Counted from the stretch's first letter, positions 37,200 to 48,555 are shown. The stretch: DNA of 64,000 nt from Culex pipiens pallens (GCF_016801865.2 NC_068939.1:868001-932000); one strand, 5' to 3'. Numbers and translations are program-made. The notes: generated by a model from the letters alone, not told the origin.

Positions 37200-39250
37200 A
37201 CGCAACGGTAGAGACGATGGCCGAGAGGTGGAGGGAAAGAAGGAAAACGCGCGCGCCCCGAGATACGATTATCGTTCTTAACAGTGCAAATTGAATCTGT
37301 TTACAGATGATTTATTCAAAATAATACAGCCGGTGGAAAATGTGATGCATTTCGGCGCAAATATTTGCGGAGAAATAAAAACATGGAAAATTGTAAAAAT
37401 CGATACCTTTGTTCTCTCTAGTACTAACTAGATAGATCCCAACAAGCTTAGTACCCTACTGTGTCGTTAGTTCTCACAATGTTAAGATCCACATGTTTAA
37501 TGAATTATTTTTATAATCATATAACATTTTCCATAGTTATTTGATTTCATTGTATCGTCAGAAATGTTTTCATAATACAATCCAGAATCGATTACCTGAA
37601 ACCTCGATATTCGATGTTCGATTATTCGAAGTGCGATTATCCCAAGGTTTGTATAGGACTTGGATGATCGAATCACATTTTATTCATTATGCTAATCACA
37701 ATTTTTTCATTTTTGCATGCATTTTTTTTTTCAATATTCTTTATATAAAAATTCTAAATTAATTAGCCTAGTTTACGGGTTGAAGTTTCACTAATTTTCT
37801 TTAGTAACATAACTGTAATAAACAATAAAGCAATTTGTGACACCTTTTACTTAATATTATTGAGAAATGGGTTTGAACTTCTTCTTACTTCTTACAAATT
37901 CTTAAGTTTTTATAAAAATGATAGCTTTTGGCCTGTTTAAATAAATTTGTGCACAAAATTTTCACGAAAATGCCTGGTTTTAATATTATAAATCGAAATG
38001 ACATTTGGGAGATTTATACGTATTCATAATATTTTATCGGTAAAAATTTAGTTTTATAAGGAAAAAAGTGTTAACCATATAAAGTACCATGGGAGGAGGC
38101 GCATGGTATCTCAAGTATATTTTAATAATTTGTAAATTGGTCTCATTATATGTCGTCTATCAACATATTTTCAGTTAAATTTACTAGTAATTACTATTAA
38201 CATTCAAACAATAACTGTTTGATAAGAAATACGTTGTACCTGGCGTCTTCAATAGTATGAAATAAAAAACCTTTTTGTGAAAAATTCAATTTTCACAGAT
38301 AGTCTGTTGTGTGCTATCTTGTGATAACCACAATTTTTATCGAAAATGAGTAAATGATGACGTTTTGTTAAACTCAACAAACCGTACGAAATGCTTTAAC
38401 CCGATTTTAGAAATTCGCTTCCGTTTCCCGGATATCGCAATACACACTTGTGACATAGACCAATTTCTCATCAAAATGATTGGGCACACTTGTGATACTT
38501 AATACTATTTTGTGGAAAATGTGGATCTTTTTTCATTTTTTTAAATATATCTTCATGAAAATTTTAGGAGTGATTGGGGAATTTAGGAGTGATTCAGAGA
38601 ATTTAATACATTTTCTGTATTATGAAAATTTAAGATTTTCTACTAGTATGTAACTCCTGCACAGCAACCCAGGAAGTTGTTGTTTTCTTATTCCAAAATT
38701 GTCAAACTTACGGACCCACTCTGAATGTAAAAAAAAACTAATTTTGTTGTAAATCGCTTTGTAGACAGTACTTTAGGGGATGAATGAAAAATTGTATCGA
38801 TAGTTCCCGAAGTTTTGAAAATACTAAAATATCTGTTATATAAATCTTGGTGCAAATGCTATGGTTGATGTGCACCGTTTAGCAATCACTACTCCTACCC
38901 CCTTATTTTTGCAAGCTCAACAGATACGCTTTCATTCTGTCTGCAACGAATCAAAACTTCTCAATTATTTTTCCAACATTTCACAATGTAAATGCGGTTG
39001 AGAGTAAATAATAACAACAACAAAACTTTTTAAATAGCGAACTTAATCAAATAGCTTGAAACTGCCCCACAATTGACACATTATTAACCTGTCATTGCAT
39101 GCCGGAAGGCCCTTGAAGGGAGATCGCTCACCACTATTTACCGCGTCCTCAAAGCAGAAGCAGCGTAAAGACGACCCAATATCAAAACTCTACTTGAAAA
39201 CCGAGAATGAGATAGCGTGAAATACATGCGTGAGTAGAATAATATCGCTA
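37200..39250. other. AT-rich DNA, no gene; piggyBac-MITE relic 38540-38655
   Basis: The only identifiable item is an inverted, diverged fragment of the element at 15982-16436. It shares CTTCATGAAAATTTTAGGAG- and AATACATTTTCTGTA-like segments and ends TATGTAACTCC. Confidence 0.5.
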
Positions 39251-41190
39251 CCACACTGACTGCTGCTTTGGTGAGGCCAACCCGGAGAGACGAAGGGCCT
39301 TCTGCCTTGTTTGCCTGCCCGACTGCCTTCTTGCCAAGTCAGGCAACAACAACATCAACAACAACCATAAGCATACCTTCGACATACACCCCGACGCGAG
39401 TCGAGGTCGAATACATTCATTCATTCTCCAAAATCGCTCACATTTTCTGGCCCGCTCACTCTCACGTCAACCATGGAGCTAAACCAGGACGCATGGCAGG
39501 AAAACGAGAATGTTAAAAAAAAGATTCAATTATGTTAAGAGACGATGAAAATGTATATTTGTTTTGAAACACCAAGCGCCTCCATAAAATGCTGTTTAGT
39601 ATTAACAACCCAGTGGAGACGCACGGTGTCTCGTTCAATGCAAAGTTTTTTTAGATTGAAATATTTTATTGTTATTGCACAAATTATTTTTTCACTGCGT
39701 TATTGACATATTGTAGCAAAACGGAAGACTTATTGCAATATTGATAAATTGTACTTGCAAAAGTAACCAAATGCAAGGAGAAATTGAAGAAACATCGATG
39801 CTAAACTGCAATAAATAATAGTTTAATACAATTTATGTTGAAATAGTTGGGTATCGAGGGATCTTGGAGACAGTAATCAAACAAAGTTTATTTTCAAGCA
39901 TTTCCTCCATTGCGCAAACCTCTTCAAGATCGCCCTGTGACATCAATATACAAATACAAAAACCCACTCGACTCGACAGACTACTCGTGGACAAGGGTGA
40001 GTGACGACGACGATCGCCGCGAGGGTGGAAATGAGTGCATCCGGGAGGCACGCGGAACGAGCGGGAAAACGATGAGCGAGTTTGATTTGAGAATTCAATT
40101 TGAAATATTTGTAATTTGTTAACCACTCTCTCGACATGTAGCGATATCTACCTTCGGGGCGCACGCGATCCACTCGGCTTCGGTTCGGCTCAGCTCGGCT
40201 CGGACCAAGACGAGAGAATGAGCACCCTTGTTGCTCGCTGCTGTTTTCGAAAAGCAACATTGCCCCGAGAGCAGATGTTGGGGGAAATAAGAAAAAATAA
40301 AAACAAATCCATAAACTGATTGGAATGACAAAAGGAAACAAACGCGCGTGCGAGCACTCACGAGATGAGTGGCGCCGTGGATTGAAATATTTACTACTCA
40401 AGAGTTATCATTTATGAGCGTTTATAACTCACACACAATTAGGTTTACGTAGAGCTACGAGTATGCGCGCCATTTCTGATCCACCAATTACAGTCATGAT
40501 TTGTTGTTGACGTTTGATTTAAAATAAATGTTAAAAAAATAAACTTTTGACACCTTAACCAGATTTTATTAGAACCACCTCCAACTTCAACGTAGTCTGT
40601 ACTGCACACACTCAGAGCTCTTACGCTCGGCTCTGAGAGCAGATAAAATACAACCCAAAGCAACACGACAAAAAAATCAAACTTCTCCTTATCTGCTTAT
40701 TCGTGGTTGTTGATATTATTATACTTATGCTCAATCGTCATATCGGTGTCGTTGCTCATCGCACCAGACCGCCGGAGCTCTCCAGACCAGCCGAGGGTTT
40801 TGTTTCGCTCAACTGTGAGTGAGCTATAGAGAGGGAGAGCAACTGAGTGAATTGAGAGTGTAACCGAGAAACATCTTTATGCTATGAATTTGCTTTTATG
40901 TATATTTATTTGATTTTATTACACATGGAGTTCTGTCGCTCCTTTGCTTGCCTTTTTGAATCTTTTTTTTTGCTCTTCGGGTGGATTTATTATGGATGCT
41001 CCTTTGTAAACCAGATAAAATTTGGCTTTGGTAATTATACCACTAAAAACGTCTAGATTTTTTTTTTTTAATTTTAGGTCAATCTAGAGAAAAATAACAA
41101 TTCACTATTAAAGGTTAAAAGCATATCAAACCTAAATGATATGATAGTAAATCTTTTCTGATTCTATGAAACTTTTTGCATTACAGTCCA
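39250..41190. other. No confirmed gene; GC-rich patches
   Basis: Patches at 39880-40400 and 40740-40860 are GC-richer, with GAGAG-like and CTCACTCACAG motifs that could be promoter DNA. The minus 152-codon ORF at 39943-40401 is compositionally odd (Ser/Phe/Arg-rich) and has no splice support. Confidence 0.35.
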
Positions 41191-41430
41191 GATTCAATTA
41201 TGCGAAGTTCAAGCCAAAATTTCGCTTCGAAAAAGGTGCCATTTACCAACGACGTAGCATTTTTTGAGGATGCGAGGTTTGCATAGAACATTTTTTGCAA
41301 TTCCGAAAAACACTTTTTGCAATTCCGTCGTGAAACTTCTTACTTTTCCTGTCATTCTTGAACGACGAAACAGCCTGCTTTTCTGTATCAAAAATAACAG
41401 AATCGAATAGCAACACTTTTCAAATTAAAT

Positions 41431-41488
41431 GCTGAAAAGTTCTACTTTTCAGCAATCAAATGGGTGCTGAAAAGTTGAACTTTTCAGC
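41431..41488. repeat. Two adjacent 23-bp palindromes
   Basis: GCTGAAAAGT...ACTTTTCAGC occurs at 41431-41453 and again at 41466-41488, 12 bp apart. Both arms are perfect and only the three central bases differ. They probably lie within a repeat element spanning about 41390-41800. Confidence 0.9.
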
Positions 41489-41634
41489 TCTTGTTTCGAA
41501 AAGTAACAATTTTCAACATTTTTTTGATTTAAACGATTTATTGACAAAATACATGAAAATTTGACATACAATTTCACTCAGTCTGTGTTTTTTGGAATTG
41601 CAAAAAATGTTGTATGGAACTCGTTGCAAAACTT

Positions 41635-41712
41635 GATTTTTTCAGCACTCTTCGTATTTATCCAACTCGGTGAACCTCGTTGGATAAATGTACGACTCGT
41701 GCTGAAAAAATC
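41635..41712. repeat. Hairpin-forming inverted repeat, 78 bp
   Basis: GATTTTTTCAGCAC at the left pairs with GTGCTGAAAAAATC at the right, and an inner ATTTATCCAAC/GTTGGATAAAT pair closes on a 12-nt loop. It shares the CAGCAC/GCTG vocabulary with the palindromes just upstream. Confidence 0.85.
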
Positions 41713-42009
41713 CTCTTTTTGCAACTAGTTGCATAAACTACTATTTTTCCCAACTCAGTGAAAAATCTTCTCTTTGCAAATTGTAGCATAAACTACTTTT
41801 ATTCCTTACTACTTTTGTCCCTCCCAGCCCTATTTAAATGCTCCAAATGAAAATTTCTATAAATGAAAACAAACAAAAACGATTAAAAATAATTCAGAGC
41901 ATAACACTTATGTATGCATTTTAAATAAAATAAAGAATATTCAATCTCTTTACAAATTTAGAATTTTGGGCTCACACATCAGTACAAAATGTAAAAGCAG
42001 TGTTGGTAT

Positions 42010-42395
42010 TATCGCGCTCTCGCGAGAAAATTTTCTCTCTCTCGAGTTCTCGCCGCGAGTCTCGAGCTGCCGAGAGAAACTCACCGATTGCCCGTGCTCT
42101 CCTCCGCTCGCGAACGGGCTTTCTCGCGAGCCAGAATTGCCCGTTCGCGAGAAGTTGAACGTGTTAGAAACGAACAAAAAACAACACAGCGATTGAAGTT
42201 ACACCTCTATACCATCGCCTGGTTCATATTCATACGCCTGATAAACAAATTGCTAGCTTGGGGCGAACGGCTAGCACGAGGCGCTCGCGAGCGCTCGCGG
42301 CGAGAGCGAGAACGCGAACGAAAATGCGAGCGCGAGTGAGAAGAGAAAAGAACTACAAGTTCTCTCCCTCGTTCGCGAGCGAGAAATGCTTTCCT
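42010..42395. repeat. CpG-dense cluster of TCGCGA palindromes
   Basis: Many copies of CTCGCGAG or TTCGCGAG lie in two blocks, 42010-42160 and 42260-42395, including one full TCTCGCGAGA at about 42015. The flanks are strongly AT-rich, so the contrast is sharp. The pattern is degenerate and not tandem with a fixed period. It could be a decayed simple repeat or a regulatory island. Confidence 0.75.
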
Positions 42396-42419
42396 TCTTC
42401 TCGCTCGAATTCCAACAAT

Positions 42420-44930
42420 GTGTAAAAGTTAAGGAAAAAAATATTTTAATAAATTTAATGATGAAATAAGGTTTTTAATATGATTTTTTCATCTACCTTG
42501 CCCTTGTCCAAATGTTGCAGCAGCCTTATCGCACTTATTCTCCAAACAAACTTTTGACAAGAACCATTCGGTCTTTCCAAATATATTGTAAATTTCATAT
42601 TTCACCTAATTCTGGAGATCTCCTAATTAAAGCTTTTTTTTTGATTGTGCATTTTTGGTCATTTATTTTAACTTGCGTATCACTCAGGGTTTTTATTAAT
42701 AAACGTTTTTTTTTTTGAAAAGAGTGTTTGTTTTGAGTCACTTGATCAAAAAAGCTTATTAGATGTATTTATTAGAAATTTTGGTTATATTTACGATTTA
42801 TATAATTATTTAGCTATTTTGATTTCTTTAAGCAACAAAAATATTTTCCACGAATTAAAGTATCTTACAAGTTTCGCAATATCTTTTCAATAGGGTGATT
42901 CATTTCATTATTCAAATAAAACCATAGAAAAAAGTGACAGCTTTTTCACGGATAATAGTCGTAAGCAGATCTGATTTTCTTTCTTCTTTCATTATTTGAT
43001 TTTTCGATTCGGTTCGACTGCCAGATCGCTTCCCCATCGTCAATGCCATCCCTCGACCGTGGTGGCCACCAAGCTACTATCCTGGTCCCATTCCTTCGAT
43101 GCCCCGGTTCAGTTCACCCACCTTCTGCGTTGTGACCTCTCAAACTCTGCTACTACTGACTGTGCCGAGCTGTGAGACAGAGGCTCTGGCATATTCCATT
43201 CCATTCCATTCCTCATGCCTTGCTGTCCAATTGCTTGCGAGCCAGACCGAGAGTTGCCCCAAACTCCCCGAACCATACCTCCCCTCTCCCCTCTCTCGAC
43301 AGTCCATCGACGGTGCCGACAGCGACAAACCGTGTGCTAAGTGTATGCCCTTCAGATTATTCAATTTCTGATACATACTTGCCCCGGTGTGTGGTGGTAT
43401 ATACTCATACTCACTCAACTTAAACTCAAATTCAACTCAACTCGACTCCAAGTCGCGTATTCTCGCACTCCTGTGTGTGTGTGTGTGTGCTCGGGTTCGG
43501 AGTCGTTCGATTTTCTTCTACAATCCTACAAAAGCTCCTCGGTCTCGGCCTTTGCCTGACACCGATCGTTTCCCACCACCCCCACGGCACCATCCCATCG
43601 TCTTATGCCTCCTCCTACCCTCTTCCAACCAAACTCACTGGCGCTGGCACTCCCCGCTCATCCTCCAGTTGGCACCCACCAGCAACAACAACACAGACGT
43701 TGAGGAACGAGCAGTTTTGGCATGCATGCTTGCTTGCTCATTCGCTCTTGTTTGCCCTGGCATTGCCTTTCGTAATAAACTCTACCACAAGTTGTTCGGC
43801 ACTATAGACTCAGACTGTTCTTATGTTAATTTGGGATTATGTTTGTATTTGCAGGTGTTTCCTTAGCGAATCGGCAGATTTCATCATGTTTCAGGTGTAA
43901 TATTTGTATGTAAATTTCGTAGTAACTTTTCAAAAGGCCGAAATCTTGTTTGTAAACAAACATCCTTTCCCTCACCCTTTGATTTTTCGGGCCAGAGAAT
44001 TAACAATAAGGATGAAATGGAATATTTTTCTCAAAATTTGGATAATTTCGAGAAATTTTAGGAATTTAATTTTTTTTTTCTTTAAAACGGTTGGCATGAC
44101 TGAATAAAATCGCACTTTTAAGAGATAGTGGTGTGTTTGGGCTTTAAACCCATTCAAAAAATGCAAAGGTTTTGGATGAATTTTCAGAGCCATTCAAAAA
44201 AATGGTATCAATCCCTCCATCATGTTTAAACAATATATACATGGATTGATTAAACCTCAAATTGTTTTTGCCCCCTGATTTTTCGGGCTGATTTACGTTT
44301 TTCTTGCCTAAATGCCATTTTTTATCGTTTGAATTCACTGACAAAATAGCGAAGGCATTTTTGCTGCTCGAAAAAATAGCATGCTTCAATTTTCTTTCAA
44401 ATATTTGTTGACGTACAAACACAAATAGCTTTGCTACAGTCACATTCTCTTGACAAATATTGGAAAAGTTCACTACAATTAAGCCCAGAAATTGTTGGTG
44501 CGCACTCTCTACCACTTTAATTTCACTTGATTTCGCAATCTGGACCACATTTTTTTTGTAGAGCCTTGTACCACTGAGACCAAATTATAGGTATCTGGAC
44601 CACATAGAGGAACATAAATAAAATTTGTTCTAGAAGTTTGACTCCAACTAGCTAAAGAAAACAGAAAAAATGAAAAAATGTTCGAATAAGGATATTCTTG
44701 AAACAGTGCTCCAAACAAAATACAAGAGATCTTAATGTTAAATCAGACTTCCTACTATGTATGCATTCAATTGCTTGAAAATTTTCTTAAGAAAACTTGA
44801 ACTCAGCATGTTTACAGTTACAATTCGATGCCCGTGTGCTCTCTTGTTCTATCTAGATAGGAATCCCAGCAAGCTTGGTACAAATGAGCACACCGGCATC
44901 GAATCATACAAATCGACGATTTTTTTCCGT
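42420..44930. other. No gene recognised
   Basis: AT-rich flanks surround a GC-richer stretch (43000-43870) with a TTCCA tandem near 43195-43215 and a (TG)n tract. ORFs here are Ser/Pro/His-rich translations of simple sequence. The minus 134-codon ORF at 44144-44548 is AT-rich and lacks exon signals. Confidence 0.4.
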
Positions 44931-44934
44931 GAAA

Positions 44935-45230
44935 GTATTTTTAATCTCGGCACTGGCTCAACCGATTGTGAAAATCTGAAAACCCTATCCAAAGTTATCA
45001 GCACTTAGTGTTATTTGTGCACTTTTTGGAGGCCGGATCTAAGATATTTTGATGAAAACGTTGTCCGGATCTATCATGCGACCTATCTTTGGATAGGTAA
45101 TCAAAAGACGTTTCCAATCCAAAAGATTGGAGATCTGACAACCTTATCATAAGTTTAAAGCACATAAGTGCTCTGAATTATGGAGATCTGACTACCCTAT
45201 CTGATGGTATAAATAATGAGTCAAATTGAT
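44935..45230 (+). repeat. Diverged copy of the 164-bp repeat family
   Basis: CTCGGCACTGGCT, a GCCGGATCT start, TTGGATAGGTAATCAAAAGA and GAGATCTGACAACC follow in the same order as in the array at 59646-60745, but with many substitutions. It is a single old unit plus part of a second. Confidence 0.8.
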
Positions 45231-45699
45231 AGAACACTGAAATGTCCGTCCTTTTGTGTTTATTTTTTGCCTTAAAGGTGGATTATGTAACTTTTTTTTA
45301 AATAAAGCCAATGCAAATTTTATTCAAGTTTTACCATTTTGTCTTTTTTACCCCTTACAAATTTGCTCAAAAACTTGGCAAAAAAGTGTGCTGGGAGTTG
45401 TTTGCTGAAGTTCAAATCGAATACGGCAATTTTAGGTTTTTTACAAACTTTGAATTTTTGGACTGTGAACGAGACGTTGACCTTGAAGAAAATATTATCT
45501 TAAATTCATCGACATTTTGAAAATTTGTTGAGAGTAGCATAGTACACAAAATATAAAAAAGAAAAAGGAAAAAAAGGAAAAGGAAAACCACGAATGATTG
45601 AATTCGAATACATATAGTTTGAGATATCGACCATTGCAATGTCATATAATTTTACCAGTTCTGTAACCCGAGTGTTCAGCCCATAATTAAGACCCCCAA

Positions 45700-46486
45700 C
45701 GCAGCATCGTGCACCCTTCAGGGGGGATCGCTCGAACGAGGGTGCGCGAGAGGGCATCCCCCCAAACTCACTCACTCCTCGTGCGCGCGGTTGGTGTTTA
45801 TTCTCCACTTAGCTTTTATGCACGGTTACGGGCTAACTGTTTGTGTCTCATCCGTCCGCGTGCTCCGTCGTCGTGGCTCTGCTCTGTGGCCTGTTGGTCG
45901 ACGTCTCTTTGGTCGGTTTAGCTCGGCTTTGGTTCGTTCGGCTACTACAGACCAGTCAGGTCGGTCAGGTTGAGTAAGGGTGCCTTCTTGCCTGGAACTG
46001 TTGGGGCCACACTCTCCTTTGCTCTCTCAGCTCACGTTTATTGCTGTGAGCTCCTTTACTACGATCGATTGTTGTTTTTGGGGTACGGTGGAGCTCACCG
46101 AGCCAAGCTGGTGTTGGTAACCGTGAGAATCTACCATGGAGCCGTGTATTCGTATTTGGTCGTGTCTCAACGGGAATAACACCAGCAAGAGAGTGTGCAG
46201 AGATGAATATGGATAAAAATAATCAAAATATAAGAAAATCAGTATAAAGTGGCTCCTCCAGACCGAGCCGTCGTCGTCGTCATCTTCGCTTGTCCGTCTC
46301 TTTGCCTTTTTGGATCTTTTCCGAAAGAGTGTGAGCGGGTAGGGGGATTGGTGGAAATGTGTGAGAGGAATGAGGTCTGGTGGAGCAGGTCGATTTGGTA
46401 GCGTTGGGTGGGAGAGAAGCCCTGTTTTACACTGTTTATATTTTTTCCTTTCCTCTTCCTCATTTCCTGCCCCCTCCCGCACCCAG
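45700..46486 (+). promoter_or_regulatory. GC-richer promoter or 5'-UTR-like region
   Basis: CpG-richer DNA with many CTC/GTC motifs and no AT-rich repeats leads into a long pyrimidine tract (about 46437-46480) and a CAG acceptor at 46484-46486. A GA|GTAAGG donor-like site lies near 45973. If a plus-strand gene exists downstream, this is its likely 5' region. A 197-codon minus ORF (46027-46620) overlaps; it is Lys/Arg/Asp-rich and unrecognised. Confidence 0.3.
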
Positions 46487-46548
46487 ATCGCTATGACTCT
46501 TTCTCTTTGGACTGTGCTGCTGATTTCGCTGTGTTTGAGTTTGGTACT
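46487..46548 (+). CDS. Candidate first coding exon with signal-peptide-like start
   Basis: A strong acceptor (a roughly 45-nt pyrimidine tract ending CACCCAG) is followed by a 62-nt segment and a GTGAGT donor. The ATG at 46493 (G at -3) opens 18 codons, MTLSLWTVLLISLCLSLV, plus two nucleotides, an almost pure hydrophobic leader like a secretory signal. Read through, the frame stops immediately at 46550-46552, as expected if it must be spliced. The phase fits a direct join to the exon at 48043, giving about 175 residues. It does not fit the exon candidate at 47168. The minus strand is also open here. Treat this as a plausible model only. Confidence 0.27.
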
Positions 46549-46976
46549 GTGAGTTTTTCTTGCCTTCATCGTCGTCGTCGTGTTCTCATTCCTTGTTTTC
46601 CCGCCGCTCACTCCTCGCACTCCTCAAGATTTCTCATACGTACGTATGGCGCACTCCGTCGACACTTTTGGAGTTTTGGATCATCTGCAATATTTTGTCG
46701 GTCTCGTTCTCACTTACCATCCATTCTAGTCACCCCGCTTGCCCCCACCCACCGTGCCCACCCCAAACTCAACTTGTTCTGTTTTCTCGCGTTAAATCTC
46801 TTTTTATTGTCTTCTTGTGATTTTAGATTATTCAAAGCGCTGGGACTTGGAAGAACACTCTGAGCAGAGAAAAAACAACAACAAAAAGACAACAACGAAA
46901 CAATCTCGAGAGTTAGCCTCCGAATCAATATCGGTGTGAACGCGATTTTTTCAGTCTTTTTTCCCCACCCAGTTTT

Positions 46977-47330
46977 TCACAATGCTCTTCCCCGAGATTC
47001 CGTTCTTGGGGAGCACTGTTTTGCCTTATTATTTATCGCTCCGATGTTGGACGACTTGACGATTCGGGCGACGACCAGGCCAGAGATGATGACTACGGCG
47101 GTGATGCTGGGTCCGTTCTTGCCTTTGTTTTTGCTTGTTTTTTTTTGTTCTTTCTCCTTCTCTTTAGCGCGACTTGGACTTATTTCATGGTTTGAGGTTC
47201 TGGGATTTGAGCTGGCTCGTTTCGTCGTGGACGATGATCTGAACTTTTCAACCGACCGACCAACAGCCGTGGTACTCCAAGTAAGAGGGCTTGATTCCAA
47301 TTTCAAACGAATGGGCGGAAAACGGATCAA
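46977..47330 (-). CDS. Alternative minus-strand ORF with a membrane-like segment
   Basis: A 117-codon minus ORF runs from an ATG at 47330 to a TGA at 46977. The order is a Ser/Thr/Arg-rich part, a Lys/Glu-rich run (about residues 55-71), then GPSITAVVIISGLVVARIVK. The last segment uses almost only C-ending codons and could be a transmembrane helix. It directly opposes the plus exon candidate at 47168-47280, so at most one is right. No splice sites frame it on this strand. The family is unknown. Confidence 0.22.
   Translation of the reverse strand: MIRFPPIRLKLESSPLTWSTTAVGRSVEKFRSSSTTKRASSNPRTSNHEISPSRAKEKEKEQKKTSKNKGKNGPSITAVVIISGLVVARIVKSSNIGAINNKAKQCSPRTESRGRAL
47168..47280 (+). CDS. Candidate internal exon, plus strand
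   Basis: A long T/C-rich tract ends in CTTTAG, followed by a 113-nt segment and a CAA|GTAAGA donor. One frame is open across it and encodes 37 full codons (beginning RLGLISWFEVLGFELARF and continuing acidic). It needs one nucleotide from upstream and ends in phase 0. The other two frames contain stops. Joined directly to 48043, it would hit a stop after six codons, so it does not fit simply with the downstream ORF. It could belong to another isoform or be chance. Confidence 0.25.
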
Positions 47331-47610
47331 TTTGGGGGATTTGTAATTTAATTAAATAAACTCAAAGTGGCAATCACAGTTGAATTTCAACTATATCGGT
47401 GAAATACCTTGTATAATCAATCTTGATATGTTTCAAATGTATTCTTCAGAATTTATATTATTATTCGGTAAGGCTACCAATTGTATGGATTAAATCCTTA
47501 TCGTACGAATTTTGGACTTATTCCACAGATTTTTTAGCTGGCTGGATTTTTGAAAACTATTCCATATTTTTATTTTTAATGTTTTTTTTTATATGTCGAT
47601 AGAATTTGAG

Positions 47611-47618
47611 TATAAAAT
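47611..47618 (+). promoter_or_regulatory. TATA-like box upstream of the 155-codon ORF
   Basis: TATAAAAT at 47611-47618 lies about 430 bp upstream of the ATG at 48047. A start near 47640 would give a short transcript ending at the poly(A) signals near 48525-48551. TATA-like strings are frequent in AT-rich DNA, so this is only suggestive. Confidence 0.25.
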
Positions 47619-47694
47619 ACGCTCTGATCCCTGATTTGCCTGAAGGGATTGGGAGTCTTAAGATAGATCAAGGATCCGTCTGGTGCTTGCTTCT

Positions 47695-47935
47695 ATGTTA
47701 AGGCGGGGCCGCACAATGCCCAACGACCTCGGAATTGGGCCGCTAGGATCTCTGCCATTCTGAAATGGGTCGTTGGAAGCAGCGCGAGGGCTATCACCAC
47801 CTAATACCCGGGACTGAGATAAGTTGTATCAGCATTCGGCATATCCAAAGTCTGATACAAATTATACTTTCCCATAATTTCGCCACCGGTTAGCGGGTAT
47901 TGGATTGGACCACCACACACAACCTTCAAAATTTT
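47695..47935. other. GC-rich structured island upstream of the ORF
   Basis: The inverted repeat CCAACGACC (47720-47728) / GGTCGTTGG (47768-47776) can form a stem. A second weaker pair is ACCTAATACCCG near 47800 and CGGGTATTGGAT near 47896. A 22-codon ATG frame starts at 47695. On the minus strand, a short coding-like frame (MAEILAAQFRGRWALCG) crosses it and ends in TAG, which could be the tail of a non-LTR retroelement. Its origin is undecided: 5' UTR, retroelement end or small RNA. Confidence 0.4.
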
Positions 47936-48042
47936 GTTTATTGTTCATCTAACACACACAAATTAGAACTCGCACACATCCATTGAAATGATGACAGACA
48001 TTTATCAATATATGATGATGATTCTAGTTTCTTTTGTTGCAG

Positions 48043-48514
48043 AACTATGGATGTCCTTCTTGAAGCTGTGGCGGTTCTGCTAAATGCCGTGCAGGAGTTG
48101 GAGCAGTGCCACCAAGAAATGGTGCAACTTCAGGCATTGGTGGTGCAATCAATGCAGCAACGGGATAGGTTGTACATCCCAACATCTGAACTATGGGACA
48201 GGATGGCACAGGATGGAGATTTAACGCTGTTAGATGCGTGGTATGAGGAATTCTCAATGTTCACGCATTTTGCGTTGCAAACGAATTACTTGAAGGATGC
48301 CCTCCGTGGACTGATGGTGAGGTCTAGGGACCTCCTCCGCGTTGTCCATGAGTCATCGCGGAGTGTCATGGTAGCAGATGACACCATCTTACTACCATCT
48401 CCCGGAAATCTCCACAATCGCAGAGAGTGGAATCTTCGGGAATTTGAGGAATGGTGGAACGACTACCTGTCGGGCCGGGTAATTGAATCGAACGATCAAA
48501 TCTCTCGTTATTAA
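48043..48514 (+). CDS. Terminal exon or complete ORF, 155 codons, unrecognised protein
   Basis: The ATG at 48047 (A at -3, G at +4, a good start context) opens 155 codons ending TAA at 48512-48514. A pyrimidine-rich stretch ending TTGTTGCAG stands four nucleotides upstream, so the exon could begin at 48043. Residues 1-42 are Leu/Val/Gln/Glu-rich with heptad-like spacing, probably coiled coil. The middle has WYEEFSMFTHFAL (65-77), and the C-terminal part is Trp-rich and acidic (W128, W136, W137). Codon use is coding-like throughout. There is no signal peptide in this exon alone, but upstream splicing from 46548 would add one. No domain is recognised; a host orphan gene or a transposon-borne gene are both possible. 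Confidence 0.65.
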
Positions 48515-48524
48515 TGTTTTTGTA

Positions 48525-48555
48525 AATAAAGTTAGTGTAAGTGTGAATAAATAAA
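48525..48555 (+). terminator. Poly(A) signals after the 155-codon ORF
   Basis: AATAAA occurs at 48525-48530, and two overlapping copies lie at 48546-48551 and 48550-48555. The first is 11 bases after the stop codon. The cluster supports 3' end formation on the plus strand. Confidence 0.6.

Noticed and set aside
39943..40401. 152-codon minus ORF
   Set aside because: Its composition follows the local sequence, it has no flanking splice motifs, and the overlapping plus frames are also open.
46027..46620. 197-codon minus ORF
   Set aside because: It is long but starts at a non-ATG codon, is Lys/Arg/Asp-rich from GA tracts, and lacks splice or poly(A) context. It is noted only as a competitor to the plus model.
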